From Panopea generosa (lineage: Eukaryota > Mollusca > Bivalvia > Adapedonta > Hiatellidae): a stretch of 64,000 nucleotides of DNA. Of the stretch, positions 1 to 11,678 are shown in pieces; within the stretch, counting starts at the first letter, position 1; the number at the start of each line of letters is the position of its first letter. Made by a program: the position numbers and the translations under genes. The notes under the pieces are model-generated. The model searched no databases. It was not told the origin of the DNA and was given only the letters and a program-made list of their open reading frames with translations. The DNA lies in NCBI GenBank assembly GCA_029582155.1, contig CM055895.1:22936745-23000744 (forward strand). Reading direction: 5' to 3'.

Positions 1-27
1 CCGCTACGTTACCGCAAACTTATTTGT

Positions 28-129
28 TTGTTTGTTTGTTTGTTTGTTTGTTTGTTCGTTCGTTCGTTCGTTCGTTCGTACGAACGTTCGTTCGTTCGTT
101 CGTTCGTTCGTTCGTTCGTTCGTTCGTTC
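28..129. repeat. (TTTG)n/(TTCG)n microsatellite
   Basis: Perfect TTTG tetranucleotides pass into TTCG/CGTT tetranucleotides, with one inverted step (GTACGAACG) near 78-86. The open frame across it (FVRSFVRS repeats) is a by-product of the tetranucleotide. Confidence 0.95.
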
Positions 130-204
130 AGTTTGTGTTGTTAGTGCGTGGTGTTTAGCGTCGCTTGCACTAATGTTTCGGTTATATTGCGACGGTGTCT
201 TCTT

Positions 205-450
205 AGGACAGTATTCTGAGCACTGTCACACTGGAGTATCTTATCTCAGACACATGGTATGCTACCCTACCAAGTCACATTATACTGACACTGGGAAGTT
301 CAGATATAGAAATATCCTCTAAATGCTGAACGTTAAGCGAGGAAGCTTCTTGTACCATTTTTCAAGTCTTTGGTATGATTCGCCCGGGGATCGAACCCAC
401 GACCTTCCGCATGAGAGGCGGACGCTCTACCCCTAGACCACCGCTGCGGT
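205..450 (-). mobile_element. tRNA-derived SINE, family A
   Basis: Read on the minus strand, a tRNA-like head lies at about 450-370, with an A box (TGGTCTAGGGGTAGAGC) and a B box (GGGTTCGATCCCC). It is followed by a body containing GTCAGTATAATGTGACT and CATACCATGTGTCTG. The same body occurs at 5.4-5.6 kb and 33.1-33.35 kb. The anticodon loop resembles tRNA-Glu(CTC), but the acceptor arms do not pair, so this is a SINE head and not a tRNA gene. It may belong to one of the metazoan or bivalve SINE superfamilies; I cannot confirm which. Confidence 0.75.
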
Positions 451-1004
451 AGACTCAATTGACAAATAATCTATAAGCTATAATATATAGATACATAACG
501 TGTATGGCTGCTGTAAGCAATAACTAAAGGGTTGCAACATATCTGCAAGTTCAAATCACTCGTTGTTTTAGACATGCCCACCAGCGCTATTGATATAGCC
601 CGTAAACAGCGGACCTACCATCAAAAATAAATGAAGCGCAAACGGAATACTCGCATATTAATTAAGAGACAGTAAGATAGAGTATGTATGACATAGGCTT
701 GTTTAGGGTTTTGTGCCTTTTTCCAACAGTATTTCAGTTATATAACGGCGATCAACGTATCCATTTGCATTTCCTGGGTAACCATAGTAAGACGCACCTA
801 ATATCTGCCAAGTCACTAACCACGTCCCCATGTATGCCTATATAGCACAGTTCTTAGTCAATCATCATATAGATAAGTGGTTGGGCGATTATCCGAACTC
901 ACGACCCTTAGATGGACAGTCAGGCGAGTTACCGACAGAGCTAGCCGGGCCAGGCATCATACATAGGAAGTCTGCTTCTACCACCATAGCCGGGACCGGT
1001 AAGT

Positions 1005-1235
1005 TCAGCCGGTAGCAAGTCCGACTATCAATCCAGGGGTCGTGCATTCTATTCCCATGCCCTGCAACAAACTATTTTGATGATTGATATACAACATTGC
1101 GTCTCATTATTATTCGTTTGTCACCACTGATTTAAGCGGAAAGTTATCGGTTACTAACGGTGGTAGGCGTGCTCTAGTACTAGTTAACATTCCAGGACCC
1201 CAGGAACTGGTGGTTAGGATATAAACGGTTTTGCA
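1005..1235 (+). mobile_element. tRNA-derived SINE, family B
   Basis: A degraded tRNA-like head (CAGCCGGTAGCAAGTCC ... ATCAATCCAGGGGTCGTG) is followed by a body with TGATGATTGATATACAACA, TCTCATTATTATTCG and CCAGGAACTGGTGGTTAGG. The same body recurs at 7,036-7,260, and related heads occur near 56,290 and 63,200. The upstream stretch 880-1,004 also has tRNA-like words (GAGCTAGCCGGGCC) and may be a second partial copy. Confidence 0.65.
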
Positions 1236-1271
1236 GTTTAATGACTGCTATCATTGAAACGGCATTCGTTC

Positions 1272-1316
1272 GAAGACAGACAGACGGACGGACGGACGGA
1301 CGGACGGACGGACGTA
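1272..1316. repeat. (GACG)n microsatellite
   Basis: GACA/GACG tetranucleotide run directly downstream of the SINE copy. Confidence 0.9.
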
Positions 1317-1375
1317 TGAAGCAGCACTTGTGGGGTGAGTTGCCAGTACAGAATGGACTTGTGGGTTTTTTTGGT

Positions 1376-1406
1376 ACTTGTGGGGTGAAATGTTCACCCC
1401 ACAAGT
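1376..1406. repeat. Perfect 14-bp inverted repeat
   Basis: ACTTGTGGGGTGAA at 1376-1389 is answered by its exact reverse complement at 1393-1406 across a 3-base ATG spacer. Further copies of CTTGTGGGGT lie at about 1327 and 1429, and an inverted partial copy (CACCCCACAA) near 1602. The sequence is locally repeated in both orientations, as in a small foldback element. Confidence 0.8.
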
Positions 1407-1629
1407 GCGAATACCCGTGCAAATGGACTTGTGGGGTTAATTTAATTTTCTTCACATTTTTCTTTTACTTTTTTTTCACCTTTTTTCATTCTTCTTAGTG
1501 TCATTAGGGTTGGATCTCAAGGTTTGTGATATTAGGGTTAGAAAGAAAATAGTTTTTGTTTTGTTTTCTGAAAAAAAAGATGTTTTATAACATATCAAAA
1601 CGTCACCCCACAACTACACTTCCAGCAGA

Positions 1630-1941
<312 letters not shown>

Positions 1942-2324
1942 TAAGACAGATACACAGAGGGATGAGAGAGAATCCTAATCAACAACGTTCTAAATCGCAA
2001 ACAGATAGGATATGTCATGAGTAACAATAATAAGACAGAATTATGATACTAAATATAATAGGTTTTCCGCAAAACGATACCGGATACGGATGTGGATTTA
2101 CGCTATTTAACTTTGAAACAATCTCGAATATTCTTAGATTTTTTTAAAGAGACCAACAATGTGAGCGTGTGTAAGCAGAAAACGGGACTTGACTCGAACG
2201 TCCTGTTTCTTTCTAGACAAACAATGACATCTTGGTAATTCAGTTGTTTAAATTGTTATTGTTCTCCGATTTACTACTTTTAAACTTAAGTCCGCTCCAT
2301 TGGAGCAATTTATTTCTTCGTCAC

Positions 2325-3695
2325 AGAGATGTTCACAATTACACAAACATAACCACATACAACACATCTATATTTACACAATTACACATCAATAACTATT
2401 TACAACACGTCTATATTTACACACTTGCACAAACATTACTACTTACAACACATTTATATTTACACAATTGCACAAACAAAATTACTTACAACACGTCTAT
2501 ATTTCAACAATAACTCAAACATAACAACTTACAGCACGTCTATATTTACGTAATTACACAAACATAACAACTTACAACATGTCTAAATTTACAAAACTAC
2601 ACAATTAAAACTACTTACAACACGTCTATATTTAGACAATTACACAAACATAACTACTAACCTGAAACACGTCTATATTTAGACAATTACACAAACATAA
2701 CTACTTAATACATATATATATACACTATTACATAAACATAACTACTTAGAACACGCTTATATTTACACAATAACACAAACATAACAACTTACAACATTTC
2801 TATATTACACAATTACATAAACATAACAACTTAAAACACGTCTATATTTACACAGTTACACAAACATAACTGTTTACAGCACATCTATATTTACACAATT
2901 ACAAAATTATGATAACTTACAACACGTCTATATTTACGCAACACAAACATAACAACTAACTACACTTCTATATTTACACAGTTACAAAAACATTACTACT
3001 TACTGTCTGTATTTACACAATTACACAAGCATAACTACTTACAACACGTCTATATTTCCACAATCACACAAACATAACTACTTACAACACGTCTATATTT
3101 ACACAATTACACAAACATAACTATTTTTAGGCAGCACATCTATATTTACAAAATTACACAAACATTACTACCTACAACATATCTACATTTACACAATCAC
3201 ACACATAACTGCCTAAAACACATCTACAATTACACAATTACACAAATATAACTATTGACAGCACGTCTATATTTACACAATTACACAAACATCACTATTT
3301 ACCGGCAGCCCATCTATATTTACAAAATTACACAAACATTACTACCTACAACACATCTACATTTACACAATCACACACATAACTACCTAAAACACATCTA
3401 CAATTACACAATTACACAAATATAACTATTGACAGCACGTCTATATTTACACAATTACACAAACATCACTATTTACCGGCAGCCCATCTATATTTACAAA
3501 ATTACACAAACATTACTACCTACAACACATCTACATTTACACAATCACACACATAACTACCTAAAACACATCTACAATTACACAATTACACAAATATAAC
3601 TATTGACAGCACATCTATATTTACATAATTGCACAAATATAACAACTTACAACACGTCTATATTTACAAAATTACACAAATAAAACTGCTTACAG
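2325..3695. repeat. 44-bp tandem array with 174-bp higher-order unit
   Basis: About 30 diverged units contain CACRTCTATATTTACACAAT and ACACAAACATAACTACTTAC. At 3,130-3,650 the units are organised into a four-unit higher-order repeat of 174 bp, marked by TTTACCGGCAGCCCATC near 3,297 and again near 3,471. The strand is AC-rich and has almost no G. Confidence 0.9.
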
Positions 3696-4365
3696 AATGT
3701 GGATGTTCTTAAAAACTATCTAATCGCAAGCAGTTATTTAATTTTTAACTACATCCCCTACAGTTTCCCATCTGAAGTGAATTGACCGACGCGTTTCCGA
3801 ACAAGCATCGTAACTCCCCGTTTTCTGCCGAAGGTGTTTATTGGAAAGAGACGAATATTAATTTGTAAACAAAACCCGTTCTTAATTATGTACTAATAAT
3901 GTGCTTTATATTTATTTTTTCGTTTGCAAAGTCTCTCAGTGATCAAATACACATGTATTCTATCATCTGGAAGAGTAAAACTGACTTAAATTAAAACTAA
4001 AAACGACCGTTTCGGAAGTTTATTGAGTCTCACATTTCGAGTAAGACAATGCAAATGCAACTCCGAATAAAAAATTCGTTTGCATATTTGCATAATAGAA
4101 GAGACATATTAAGTCACTGATAATGGCATGGACTTATACGAAGAAGGAACAGCTGCTGATTGAGATTTTAAGAATGCTTGCGTATTCACACAAATTCTCG
4201 CGAATTAACGTGTTCAATTGTCTTTACTTCCATCTATTTCAGGAATACAAATCAAAATTGTTTCAATGCACAAACAAATTCTCTACACTAGATATTTCCA
4301 AACAAATTGTGTTTAAAGTTGTTGATGTTCAAATCAATATAATAATAAAATATGTAAGAAACCCC
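3696..4365. other. Non-coding spacer, nothing recognised
   Basis: AT-rich sequence between two tandem arrays. I see no convincing exon, tRNA or mobile-element end here. Confidence 0.5.
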
Positions 4366-4488
<123 letters not shown>

Positions 4489-4569
4489 AAAATTGCTTAC
4501 ATATTTTACTGCAAACTAGAATATGTCTACTTTAAGATCAGTTTACATGGTATTCAAACATTATAAAAC

Positions 4570-5370
4570 ATAATGTTACATACAACTTCCATTTTATGTA
4601 TAAATCAACTGCCTGTGAATTCTGAATCAATGATTTGCGAAAGAATTGAACATCAAAGTGCTGTTTTATCACTATTTAATCAGGAAATTTGAGATTCACA
4701 TCTTCATATATACATCCCTAATAATGATGTAGCCGGAAGTGATGTGCATGAATCGATTTACTTGTTCATGTTATCTAATGTTGATCAAACTTTGATATCA
4801 GCGGGTTTGTAATAAAGAGCGGACACATTTTGGAATCCTTACGGATTAAGAGTTAATCAGATTTAAAGTAAGAAACAGTATTTATTTCATTAATTTGTAT
4901 ATTTTCATATTTCTTTAACTTTCATTGGAATGTGCATCATATTTAATGTTGTTTAAACAAAGCAATTACTCTTTTATGGAGAAGAACTTTAATAAGATTT
5001 TGCCTTCCGTTCCGTATTTAATGTCGTTTAAAGTAGCTTTTAATATTTTAACAAACATAATCGTATTACATGAAATGTTAAACTTACAAGATAAAAATGT
5101 AAGACAACCGTAGTCTAAAAGTCAGCATTATGACAATAACAGTAATAGGGTCTCTTAGGCCATTCTTACAGAAATAATTGTTTGCCGACTCAGTATCACA
5201 TGAGGGTAGGTAGGTAGCTTGTTTTGAAATATTTTGGTTTTGTATTGTTACTTTAAACCAAAATGGGCAGATTTCATAAGAGAAAAAAATCTATGCTCGA
5301 AAAAAAGTTTGGGTAGCTGTAATTTTTATTGAGTAGGTAGGAGCACGCCTTTGTAGCTCTGTCGAATATG
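4570..5370. other. Non-coding spacer, nothing recognised
   Basis: AT-rich and unique as far as I can see. A short TAGG run lies at about 5,205-5,220. The small open frame at 4,925-5,113 has no recognisable domain or splice context. Confidence 0.45.
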
Positions 5371-5374
5371 ATTT

Positions 5375-5615
5375 TACCACGACGGTATAGATGTGTCTAG
5401 CGTCCGTTCTGCATGTTGTAGGTCGTGGGTTCGATCCCCGGACGGGTCATACAAACATCTTGAACAATGATATTGGAAGCTTCGTCGCTTGGCGCTCAGC
5501 ATTAAGAGAATAGTTGTATAACTGGTCGGTCCGGTGTCAGTATAATGTGACTGGGTGGGGTATCATACCATGTGTCTGCAACATGATACTCCAGATACTC
5601 CTTAACACCATACAC
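5375..5615 (+). mobile_element. tRNA-derived SINE, family A
   Basis: The head has a B box (GTGGGTTCGATCCCCGG) near 5,424. The body contains GCGCTCAGCATTAAG, GTCAGTATAATGTGAC, GGGTATCATACCATGTG and CATGATACTCCAG. The body matches the minus-strand copy at 205-450 and the plus copy at 33.1 kb, so this is a dispersed family. Confidence 0.8.
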
Positions 5616-5619
5616 GAAC

Positions 5620-7030
5620 GAACATGACTTTGAATTTATTTAAATTAAATTAAACAACGAAAAACATTGATTAAAATAGGAAGTTTTTAATGAGTTAATA
5701 AAACTGTATAAATAAGATCAATATATAGATATCTATTTTTTTGACAGTATTTGATATATAAAAGTAATAAACATAATTATCATAAAAATAATAATGTATA
5801 ATGATAACATTCAGAATTTAGTTAACGAAAACTCTCATTTGAACAATTCAAATCTCTAACGACTCGCTAAAATATAAATATCAATAACACACAGACATGT
5901 ATATGGTACTATTCGGTACATGGTACTATGTATACAAGTATGGATGAATGTACATCATTTATTAATGTTTTACTTGGATAATGTTATGAATGAGACAATT
6001 TGGCAACATGTAGAACATGCCCTTAACCTATCATTTATTAATACGTCACAATCATTTTGTTCCACAACAAATTTGTTGAAAATTCCCGCGCCTTTTCAAA
6101 TACCAATAACTAACAACACAATGACGCTACGTCACATGTTTTACACATATGGAAGTTTGCTCCTTACACGAAAGTAAATTCAAGGAAATAACATGCTGTC
6201 TACGGAAACGTGTTTTTTTTTGATAAATGCACTTTTGTCATTCTTATAACATACAGAGGGAAACATGTTTTACTGTAGAGTTAAAGGGAGTATTTCTGAA
6301 AAAAAAAACACGCTATTATTGTCTTAAGAAATAAAGTTATTTTCAAAATGGATAAAAAGTATCTCATTATCATTAATAAATAAAATCCGAATGATTTTGG
6401 TATGCCAAATCCACCAAAACGTGACACATTGGAGTAGTAAACGAAATCATTATTCTGAAAATAGACATTACTTAAATGCTTGTCGACCTTCGCATCGTCT
6501 TACGGTTTCTTTCTAAAATCAAACAAATTTTACTACATGCATACATACGAATAAAATTGAAATCAAAATGAAATTACATGACTCATTTTATACGTCACAA
6601 TTTATTTTGCGAGCAAGACATTTATTTAAGTCTAACCTAGTTATCATATCCATTTTCATTTCATTATTTTTGCATGTTTAAATATATCCTTTTGACAATA
6701 TGGGACCAGTGAGTGTATCTAGGCATGATATATTGAAAAATAATTTTTAACCAATTTTTTTTTTTGTGAAACTCCCGATACATTCCTTTTAAGGTGACAC
6801 TAGTCATACCGTTCACCATTTCTTTTTCCTAGAATAAATTCTGATTCTGCTCCAAGCAAATTGAACGTATCGAATCATATTGTCTATGGCAGATAAGTAT
6901 GCCTCAAACACTTTTCAATATCGTAACCACGATTGTTAATGTTCATAAAATAGTAAGGACACATTTAGAAATTGGCCTCGTATCTAAATAGATACGAAGA
7001 AAACTAACTTTTTGAATATCTCCGCCCGTC
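5620..7030. other. AT-rich non-coding stretch
   Basis: Short open frames (such as 5,920-6,177) carry no recognisable domain and are not bounded by convincing splice sites. No element ends seen. Confidence 0.4.
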
Positions 7031-7035
7031 AACAG

Positions 7036-7258
7036 TCTCCGTGATGATTGATATATGACAATGTGTCTCATTATCATTCGTCTCTCACAGCTGATTCAAG
7101 TAGGAAAAATATCAGGTATTTGCGGAGATGGGGTGTACTAGAGTATTGGTTAACCTTTCAGGATCCCAGGAAACAGTGGTTAGGTTAACCGATCGTCTGT
7201 TAGTCCTCGTAGACATAAAACGACACTAAATATTCAATCAATCAACGTCTAACTGTTC
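7036..7258 (+). mobile_element. SINE body, family B, with (TCAA) tail
   Basis: It shares GTGATGATTGATATA, TCTCATTATCATTCG and GGAAACAGTGGTTAGG with the copy at 1,077-1,220. It continues into ACATAAAACGACACTAAAT and a short ATTCAATCAATCAA tail, the likely 3' end of this family. The tRNA-like head is missing or decayed. Confidence 0.7.
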
Positions 7259-7259
7259 T

Positions 7260-8027
7260 GTTGAATTTTGTTCTTTATTTTTTTCCGTATCAGGCATGTA
7301 TCGGCATATCAAAATGCCACAATAACTAGTGGTTTGACCAGCTTAGATTTTAAGACAATGCAGTGACATACGTTTTATTAAAAAATGGTCATCAAATGCC
7401 CATAAATACATACCGTCTGTTAAAATTCTATAAAAGTAATTGTTAACACCAATGATGTCTTATTGCAAGCAATACATGTATGCTATGCCATATTTTGCTC
7501 TAATCATCTGCAGCAATAAACCACAGCCCCTATGGACCAATTTGAAATATTTTGAACCAAATTACATAAGACTATTTTAAGAGCAAGAATCATGTTATCA
7601 TGTTACTGTTACAAAATGGGAGCGCAATTGTTTAGTGAAACGTTAAGGGAGAGCATGTGCGCCTAATTTGTCGACAACATTTAAAGCGCTACAACTTTAG
7701 TTACGTATCTGACTAAAATGTGCATTTTAAGGTTCATTATATAGATTTAGCGTCTAATGGCACCTGACAATCGTCATATTTTTAGCAAAATTTGGCATTT
7801 TCCACCACCATAAGGTAATTTTTTTATCCTATTTCATTTCCATGGCTAATGAGTTTTAAGTTTTCAGTTGCTGAATATTTTTCTTTGTAAATGCCTCTAT
7901 AATGTCTTAGAATACTTATATTGTCTAAATGTTGCGATATTATGTGTTTATGCTTATTTCACAATGTATTCAGTGTTTCAAACATGCCCTTATATGGAAA
8001 TTACTGTTTCAAAATTGATTAATTTAC
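7260..8027. other. Likely intronic or intergenic AT-rich DNA
   Basis: No exon or element recognised. It lies 3' of the last candidate exon of the minus-strand gene. Confidence 0.4.
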
Positions 8028-8235
8028 CAGTTTCAATATAGCTGCTACGGATTGTTTTGTATAGTTATGCTTTTCTTCTGCAGTCGCTTTTACGTATAAC
8101 CTGGTGATCATCACATAATCTGCTGGTTCTTTACCTGGATTATACTTTGATATGAGATCAGTGCGTTCGGCAAGTTTCATTAATCTAGGTTTTATTATTC
8201 GTTCACGTTGTAAGCGATATGTGATGCTGGGGCGT
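8028..8235 (-). CDS. Candidate exon, unrecognised, of the minus-strand gene
   Basis: One minus frame is open for about 70 codons (TYRLQRERIIKPRL ... KLAERTDLISKYNPGKEP ... AAILKL) and ends at a plausible donor CTG|GTAAAT, in phase 0. GTAAAT donors are also used by two other exons of this gene. The charged, low-repeat composition looks coding. The start is unclear: the only AG in frame (CGCCCCAG) gives phase 2, whereas the exon at 10.4 kb ends in phase 0, so an exon between them would be needed. It could instead be a fragment of an old mobile-element ORF. Function unknown. Confidence 0.35.
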
Positions 8236-8239
8236 GTTC

Positions 8240-9000
8240 ATTCTTACATGGTGTAATGATCTGAATGCTTGCTCCTTTTATTCCAACTACCAGGCTTCTG
8301 TTTCACCAACATTTTACTTAAATACTAAAAAACGTAACTAAGTTTTGACTGGTTATTTATCTATTACATAATCAATATCAATGAAACAACATACAATTGT
8401 ATTAGAATCAGTCTAAAATCATGATCACCTGGCTGCTTTTATCAGATTTATGTTTTTAAGAATTTAAGTATATGTTGGTGAAACTGGAGCCTGGAACACG
8501 TGATTGTATCCACAAATGGTTTGCAGTTGTAAAAGTTTTAATGTCCATTTTAGTGGTATTATCATTCCATAGTTTATTAACGTAGGGTGTACTTTTGCAT
8601 TGTTTTACTGCTCTATCCTGTCCGAATATAGTAACATATTTATTTTATTCTTGTTCGGGATAGTCACATAATCTTTGCAAAGATACTACTTTGAATCCAT
8701 TTCTAGTTTAGCTGTTTTAAAGCAGTGATCCATTTCCCTATTGAATTGTCTAAAACTGAGTTGATTTATGTTCCATCACTTGTGTTGACTACTTCATTGC
8801 AGCTTTTCAATTACATCTATTACGCCGTTTGTTGTAATTGAAGAACGCTAACGTCAACCGTTTAATTTTACTATTTTGATTTGCAGAAACACTAACAATA
8901 ACAATATATTTATTATTTTGAACATTTCTGTCATTGTATTACTTGAATACCAAAAAAAAAGCGAATAAAATTTGACGTCTACGATTTTCCGACCTCTCTC
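8240..9000. other. Likely intron, nothing recognised
   Basis: AT-rich, no open frame of note, no element ends recognised. Confidence 0.4.
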
Positions 9001-9014
9001 TTCTGTTATCATCA

Positions 9015-9632
9015 CATCTCAACACGGAGTTCAGAAGGACTCAACAAGGAGTACAAAAGGACACAACAAGTAGTATAGAAGGACTCAATAAAAACGTGCA
9101 GAAAGATTCAACAAGGAGTACAGAAGGACACAGCAATGAATACAGAAGGACACACCAAGGAGTACAGAATGACTCAACAAAGAGTAAAAAAGGACACAAC
9201 AATAAGTGCAGAAGGACTCAACAAGGAGTACAGAAGGACTAAACAGATGGGCTCAACAAGGAGTACAGAATGACTCAACAAGGAGTACAGAAGGACACAA
9301 CAAGGAGTACAGAAAGACTCAACAAGGAGTACAGTAGGACTCAACCAGGAGTACAGAAGGACACAACAGATGGACTCAACAAGGAGTACTGAAGGACTCA
9401 ATAAGAAGTACAGAATGACTCAACAAGGAGTACAGAAAGACTCAACAAGGAGTACAGAAGGACTCAACAAGGAGTACAGAAGGACATAACAAGGAGTACA
9501 GAAGGACACAGCAATGGTTACAGAAATACTTAACAAGGAGTACAGTAGGACTCAACAAGGAGTACAGAAAGACCCAGCAAGGAATACAGTAGGTCTCAAG
9601 CAGGAGTACAGAAGGACTCAACAAGGAGTACA
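9015..9632. repeat. 22-bp minisatellite
   Basis: About 28 units built on AACAAGGAGTACAGAAGGAC (plus TC), with single-base variants and a few AGATGG-containing units (near 9,245 and 9,366). The minus-strand frames with LLYSLLSPSVLLVES-like repeats are products of the 22-bp period. Confidence 0.93.
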
Positions 9633-9649
9633 CGATTCATCTGCAAAAT

Positions 9650-10160
9650 AATCGAGGACAGATACGTATAGCATCACTTGTTCGTTTTTAGATATATTTA
9701 ACTGCCACTTTGTTTCTGCTCAACTCAAAGCGTTATCAATGCTGTTTTATTTCATTGATGCTATTTTATATAGTATAGTGAAAGCAGTTTCAACAAAGAG
9801 TAGGCATATATGGAGCCGTTGGTCACCCAAAGCAATATGTGACGTCATCGCGTCACTGACATTATATAACCCTCTATCAGTATCCGGGTACGTCATGTAC
9901 CGCCAGGCTGGTCATCTTCGAGTGCTGCTTAAATATGAGCACGTGCCCACCGCAGATCCTGAAATATACACAATATTCTGATAGAATACACATGGCAAAG
10001 ACACATATAAACATTCCAGCTTGGCTGCATTCAGCATTACCAGCATTGTTCAAATCCCTCTGAACAAATTTTGAACTATATTGGGTTAGTTAACAAATTG
10101 TGGCTACATAAACAACACCAATTACTACTTTAAATGTACTTTGTTGGTAAAACAGATAAT
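9650..10160. other. Intronic spacer
   Basis: No exon recognised. An open frame at 9,739-9,981 on the plus strand has no domain signature and is not called. Confidence 0.4.
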
Positions 10161-10312
10161 TGGAAGATTGTTGGTCTCTCACGGTTTAGGTATCGGGTTC
10201 GATACCAGGCTCAGTCCAATGTTCTCTCATAAACAACATCCAGTACTGATTCTACCCAGAGGATTGGCAAAAGGTTTGATCTTACTTCACAATCAAGCTT
10301 AACATAATCAGT
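10160..10312 (+). mobile_element. tRNA-derived SINE, family C
   Basis: Decayed tRNA-like head (B box GGGTTCGATACC near 10,196). The body has CCAGTACTGATTCTACCCAG and CTTACTTCACAATC. Better copies of the same body are at 29,990-30,180 and 41,550-41,735. It lies in an intron of the minus-strand gene, antisense to it. Confidence 0.65.
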
Positions 10313-10372
10313 ATACACAATAGAAATAGATATTTAATATAAATCTTACTATACCTGACGTTACGGCCTTAC

Positions 10373-10473
10373 CTTGACATTCTCAAAGTGCAGGGTCATA
10401 ACCTTCACCAGTTGCATAGCAGCATAGCTGTTTACATCTTCCATGTAGCGATAGAAAGACATATAATCACATT
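10373..10473 (-). CDS. Exon of unrecognised C-terminal region of the mosaic extracellular gene
   Basis: Acceptor TTTTGCAG|AATGTG and donor AAG|GTAAGG bound 101 nt that read CDYMSFYRYMEDVNSY then AAMQLVKVMTLHFENVK. The exon starts in phase 1 and ends in phase 0. It joins in frame to the exon at 10,955-11,042 (AGT AAG C + AA TGT, giving S-K-Q-C). I do not recognise the family; the pattern of aromatic and hydrophobic residues suggests a folded domain. The joined splice sites and phases make this a real exon more likely than chance. Confidence 0.7.
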
Positions 10474-10954
10474 CTGCAAAAGACAGAGTTGGTATTTACC
10501 AATTTTTATTTCTTTTTGTATTCTTCTTTGTGTTCCGTTTTCAAATTTATTTCTCTTCTTATAAGATTGAATTTGAGATATAAAACTTTTAAACAGTTTT
10601 TTCAAAATTAACTAGGTTTTCAAAATGGTTATTTCTCAGTACTGTTGCAATATATATATGTATATATCGATTATTAACGTCATGAGCAGGAAACAAACGT
10701 TACAAAACTAAAAACGCTGTCAACCATGTTTAAAAAAATAAAAAAATATTAAAGAAAATATATGGTGCTGAAAACCGCACTACGTCATCACATATAGATC
10801 TAACGCAAGGCTTAGACAATTTTAAAATAAGTGCAATCAGATCAAATTATAAAAATAAAGAAATGAGATTGAGTGTCTACGTTTTAGTCTACTTTATTAC
10901 AAATGGTCGAATGCTTCTATATTTAATTAGTTCAAGTTTTATAGAATTACTTAC

Positions 10955-11042
10955 GCTTACTGTCAAAATCTGGACAATGATCAATGACGTCAAAATTGTT
11001 CATGTTTAAATGAACGATAGACTGGCCACCAGTCGAGGGTAT
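10955..11042 (-). CDS. Exon of unrecognised C-terminal region of the mosaic extracellular gene
   Basis: Acceptor CATTGCAG|ATACCC and donor AAGC|GTAAGT bound 88 nt, phase 0 to phase 1, reading IPSTGGQSIVHLNMNNF then DVIDHCPDFDSK. It fits in frame between the exons at 11,391-11,548 (which ends in phase 0) and 10,373-10,473 (which starts in phase 1). The single Cys and alternating hydrophobics suit a beta-rich extracellular domain. No family recognised. Confidence 0.7.
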
Positions 11043-11114
11043 CTGCAATGCATAGAAAACAACGTAAATTTATAACTGTCGAACTATTTGGTGCAATAAA
11101 AAGTCTCTCCTAGG

Positions 11115-11345
11115 GGAAGGGCGGTCCCTGTTCCCTAGATCTCTTAAAGTAATGGCAATTTCCCACAGATCCCCAAAAGCCTTTGCTAAATTTCCCCAAA
11201 AGTATTTTGTCCATGTTCCTGAGATCCCTTAAAGTATTTCTATTGTTCCCTAGATCTCCAAACGTTTAAGCACAGTTGTCTGTAAGATCCAAATAGTGTT
11301 CCTTTAAGTAAAACACTTCTCTAGTCTTCCCTACATCTCTTGTCT
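11115..11345. repeat. Degenerate ~40-bp tandem repeat
   Basis: Loose repeats of GTTCCCTAGATCTCTTAAAG and CAGATCCCCAAAAG-type words. Similar words recur on the far side of the 16-kb minisatellite at 28,718-28,830 (GTTCCATAGATCTTTCAAA, CAGATCCCTAAAA). Confidence 0.6.
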
Positions 11346-11390
11346 CTGTGCTTGCGAGTCCATCAAATGTGTAAAAATATGTATGTAAAC

Positions 11391-11548
11391 CTCATCATCA
11401 ATGTCAATGAAATCGTGTTTGACTTCACAAGAGAGAACACGTAGGACATCTTCAGGTGAAATGCACTTTTCAGTGTCATCTGCCACGAATTGAAGAGGAT
11501 TGAAAGGGTCCTGAAGGCTAAGGCCTTGACATTTTTTATCATGCCAGT
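11391..11548 (-). CDS. Exon of the mosaic extracellular gene, next to the minisatellite
   Basis: Acceptor ATATACAG|ACTGGC and donor GATGAG|GTTTAC bound 158 nt, phase 1 to phase 0, reading WHDKKCQGLSLQDPFNPLQ, then FVADDTEKCISPEDVLRVL, then SCEVKHDFIDIDDE. It joins in frame to the next exon (IPSTGG...). The donor is weak. Upstream the same frame stays open to about 11,670 (DSETTRKTNVSQQEL, NTSGQLVCVKEGVGMVCSQ) apart from one TGA at 11,562-11,564. The true exon may therefore be longer, with a broken or recoded codon. Family not recognised. Confidence 0.65.
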
Positions 11549-11678
11549 CTGTATATAGTCCTCAGATACACAACTGAGAACAAACCATGCCAACTCCTTC
11601 CTTCACACAAACAAGTTGGCCACTTGTGTTAATGAGCTCTTGCTGCGACACATTTGTTTTCCTTGTAGTTTCGGAGTC

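Noticed and set aside
371-450. Possible tRNA-Glu gene on the minus strand
   Set aside because: A and B boxes are present, but the acceptor stem does not pair and a SINE body follows; same family elsewhere.
9174-9633. Minus-strand open frames rich in Leu/Ser/Val
   Set aside because: By-product of the 22-bp minisatellite.
9739-9981. Plus-strand open frame of 80 codons
   Set aside because: No domain, no splice context, and it lies in an intron of the minus-strand gene.
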